Positions 63,922 through 64,000 of a stretch of 64,000 bases of DNA are shown here, one piece after another (position 1 is the first letter of the stretch; every line of letters starts with the position of its first letter). Where the stretch lies: the NCBI RefSeq assembly GCF_003097535.1, contig NZ_CP029187.1, forward strand, positions 2,356,001-2,420,000, given 5' to 3'. Below the pieces are notes generated by a model. The model did not search any database. It was not told the DNA's origin and worked only from the letters and a program-made list of their open reading frames with translations. A program made the position numbers and the translations under genes. The stretch is from Flavobacterium pallidum (GTDB lineage Bacteria > Bacteroidota > Bacteroidia > Flavobacteriales > Flavobacteriaceae).

Positions 63922-64000
63922 TTCGTAGTTTGTTCGTTTCTTGGTTGGCAAAAATAACCAACATTTGATACGGCCCCCGGATTAAAATGTGAAATAAAAC

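Overview
The window is a chromosomal segment of a member of the Flavobacteriaceae, most likely Flavobacterium or a close relative. I base this on four things: two exported proteins with type IX secretion C-terminal sorting domains; repeated TAnnTTTG promoter elements about 20 bases from a TTG/TTTG-like box, as used by the Bacteroidetes sigma factor; lineage-typical genes (monomeric isocitrate dehydrogenase, PUR-family DUF3276 protein, long-form NusB, cyclophilin-FKBP fusion); and short intergenic repeats of a kind I associate with Flavobacterium. There are no rRNA or tRNA genes, no CRISPR array, no transposase and no prophage. Genes are densely packed on both strands, and no gene-free gap exceeds about 250 bases.

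Layout. 1-5.9 kb: a DUF1456 fragment, an exported esterase, a TerB-like protein, uvrB, a Nudix hydrolase, a lipase-like hydrolase and thiamine pyrophosphokinase. 6-16.8 kb: icd, rplS, trmD, a dual immunophilin, a small cytochrome c lipoprotein, the glycogen pair glgA-glgC, a tRNA-binding protein, a PUR protein and an ABC exporter. 17-26 kb: leucine dehydrogenase, the nusB-DUF1573-yajC operon, pepT, pyrD, the satD-DUF3307 pair, HMG-CoA lyase and a metallo-hydrolase. 26-39.7 kb: guaB, purB with a CPA2 antiporter, a sirtuin, a TrmH-type methylase, a DEAD-box helicase, rdgB with a T9SS substrate, a DUF4861 protein and a GNAT. 39.7-48.9 kb: a tripartite RND efflux operon followed by a bestrophin, then recG behind a small HEAGH protein. 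49-64 kb: M1 peptidase-patatin, a TauE/SafE transporter, an ArsR-SRPBCC operon, an M2 peptidase, an LRR T9SS protein, a VOC protein, UvrD, a YciO-like protein and a serine hydrolase.

Most genes are housekeeping: DNA repair (uvrB, recG, uvrD, rdgB), RNA processing and translation (trmD, trmH, rplS, nusB), purine and pyrimidine synthesis (guaB, purB, pyrD), leucine breakdown (leucine dehydrogenase, HMG-CoA lyase) and storage glycogen.

The less ordinary material lies between genes. Seven copies of one dispersed, foldable intergenic element occur in two subtypes, with compensatory changes that suggest an RNA structure; they resemble the Flavo-1 RNA motif. A four-unit 28-bp tandem array sits exactly between the divergent satD and HMG-CoA lyase promoters. 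SatD itself looks like a palm/cyclase-fold protein joined to a helix-turn-helix and is translationally coupled to a membrane protein with metal-site-like His/Asp residues. I consider this pair plus its array the best candidate for an undescribed system here, but the function is inference.
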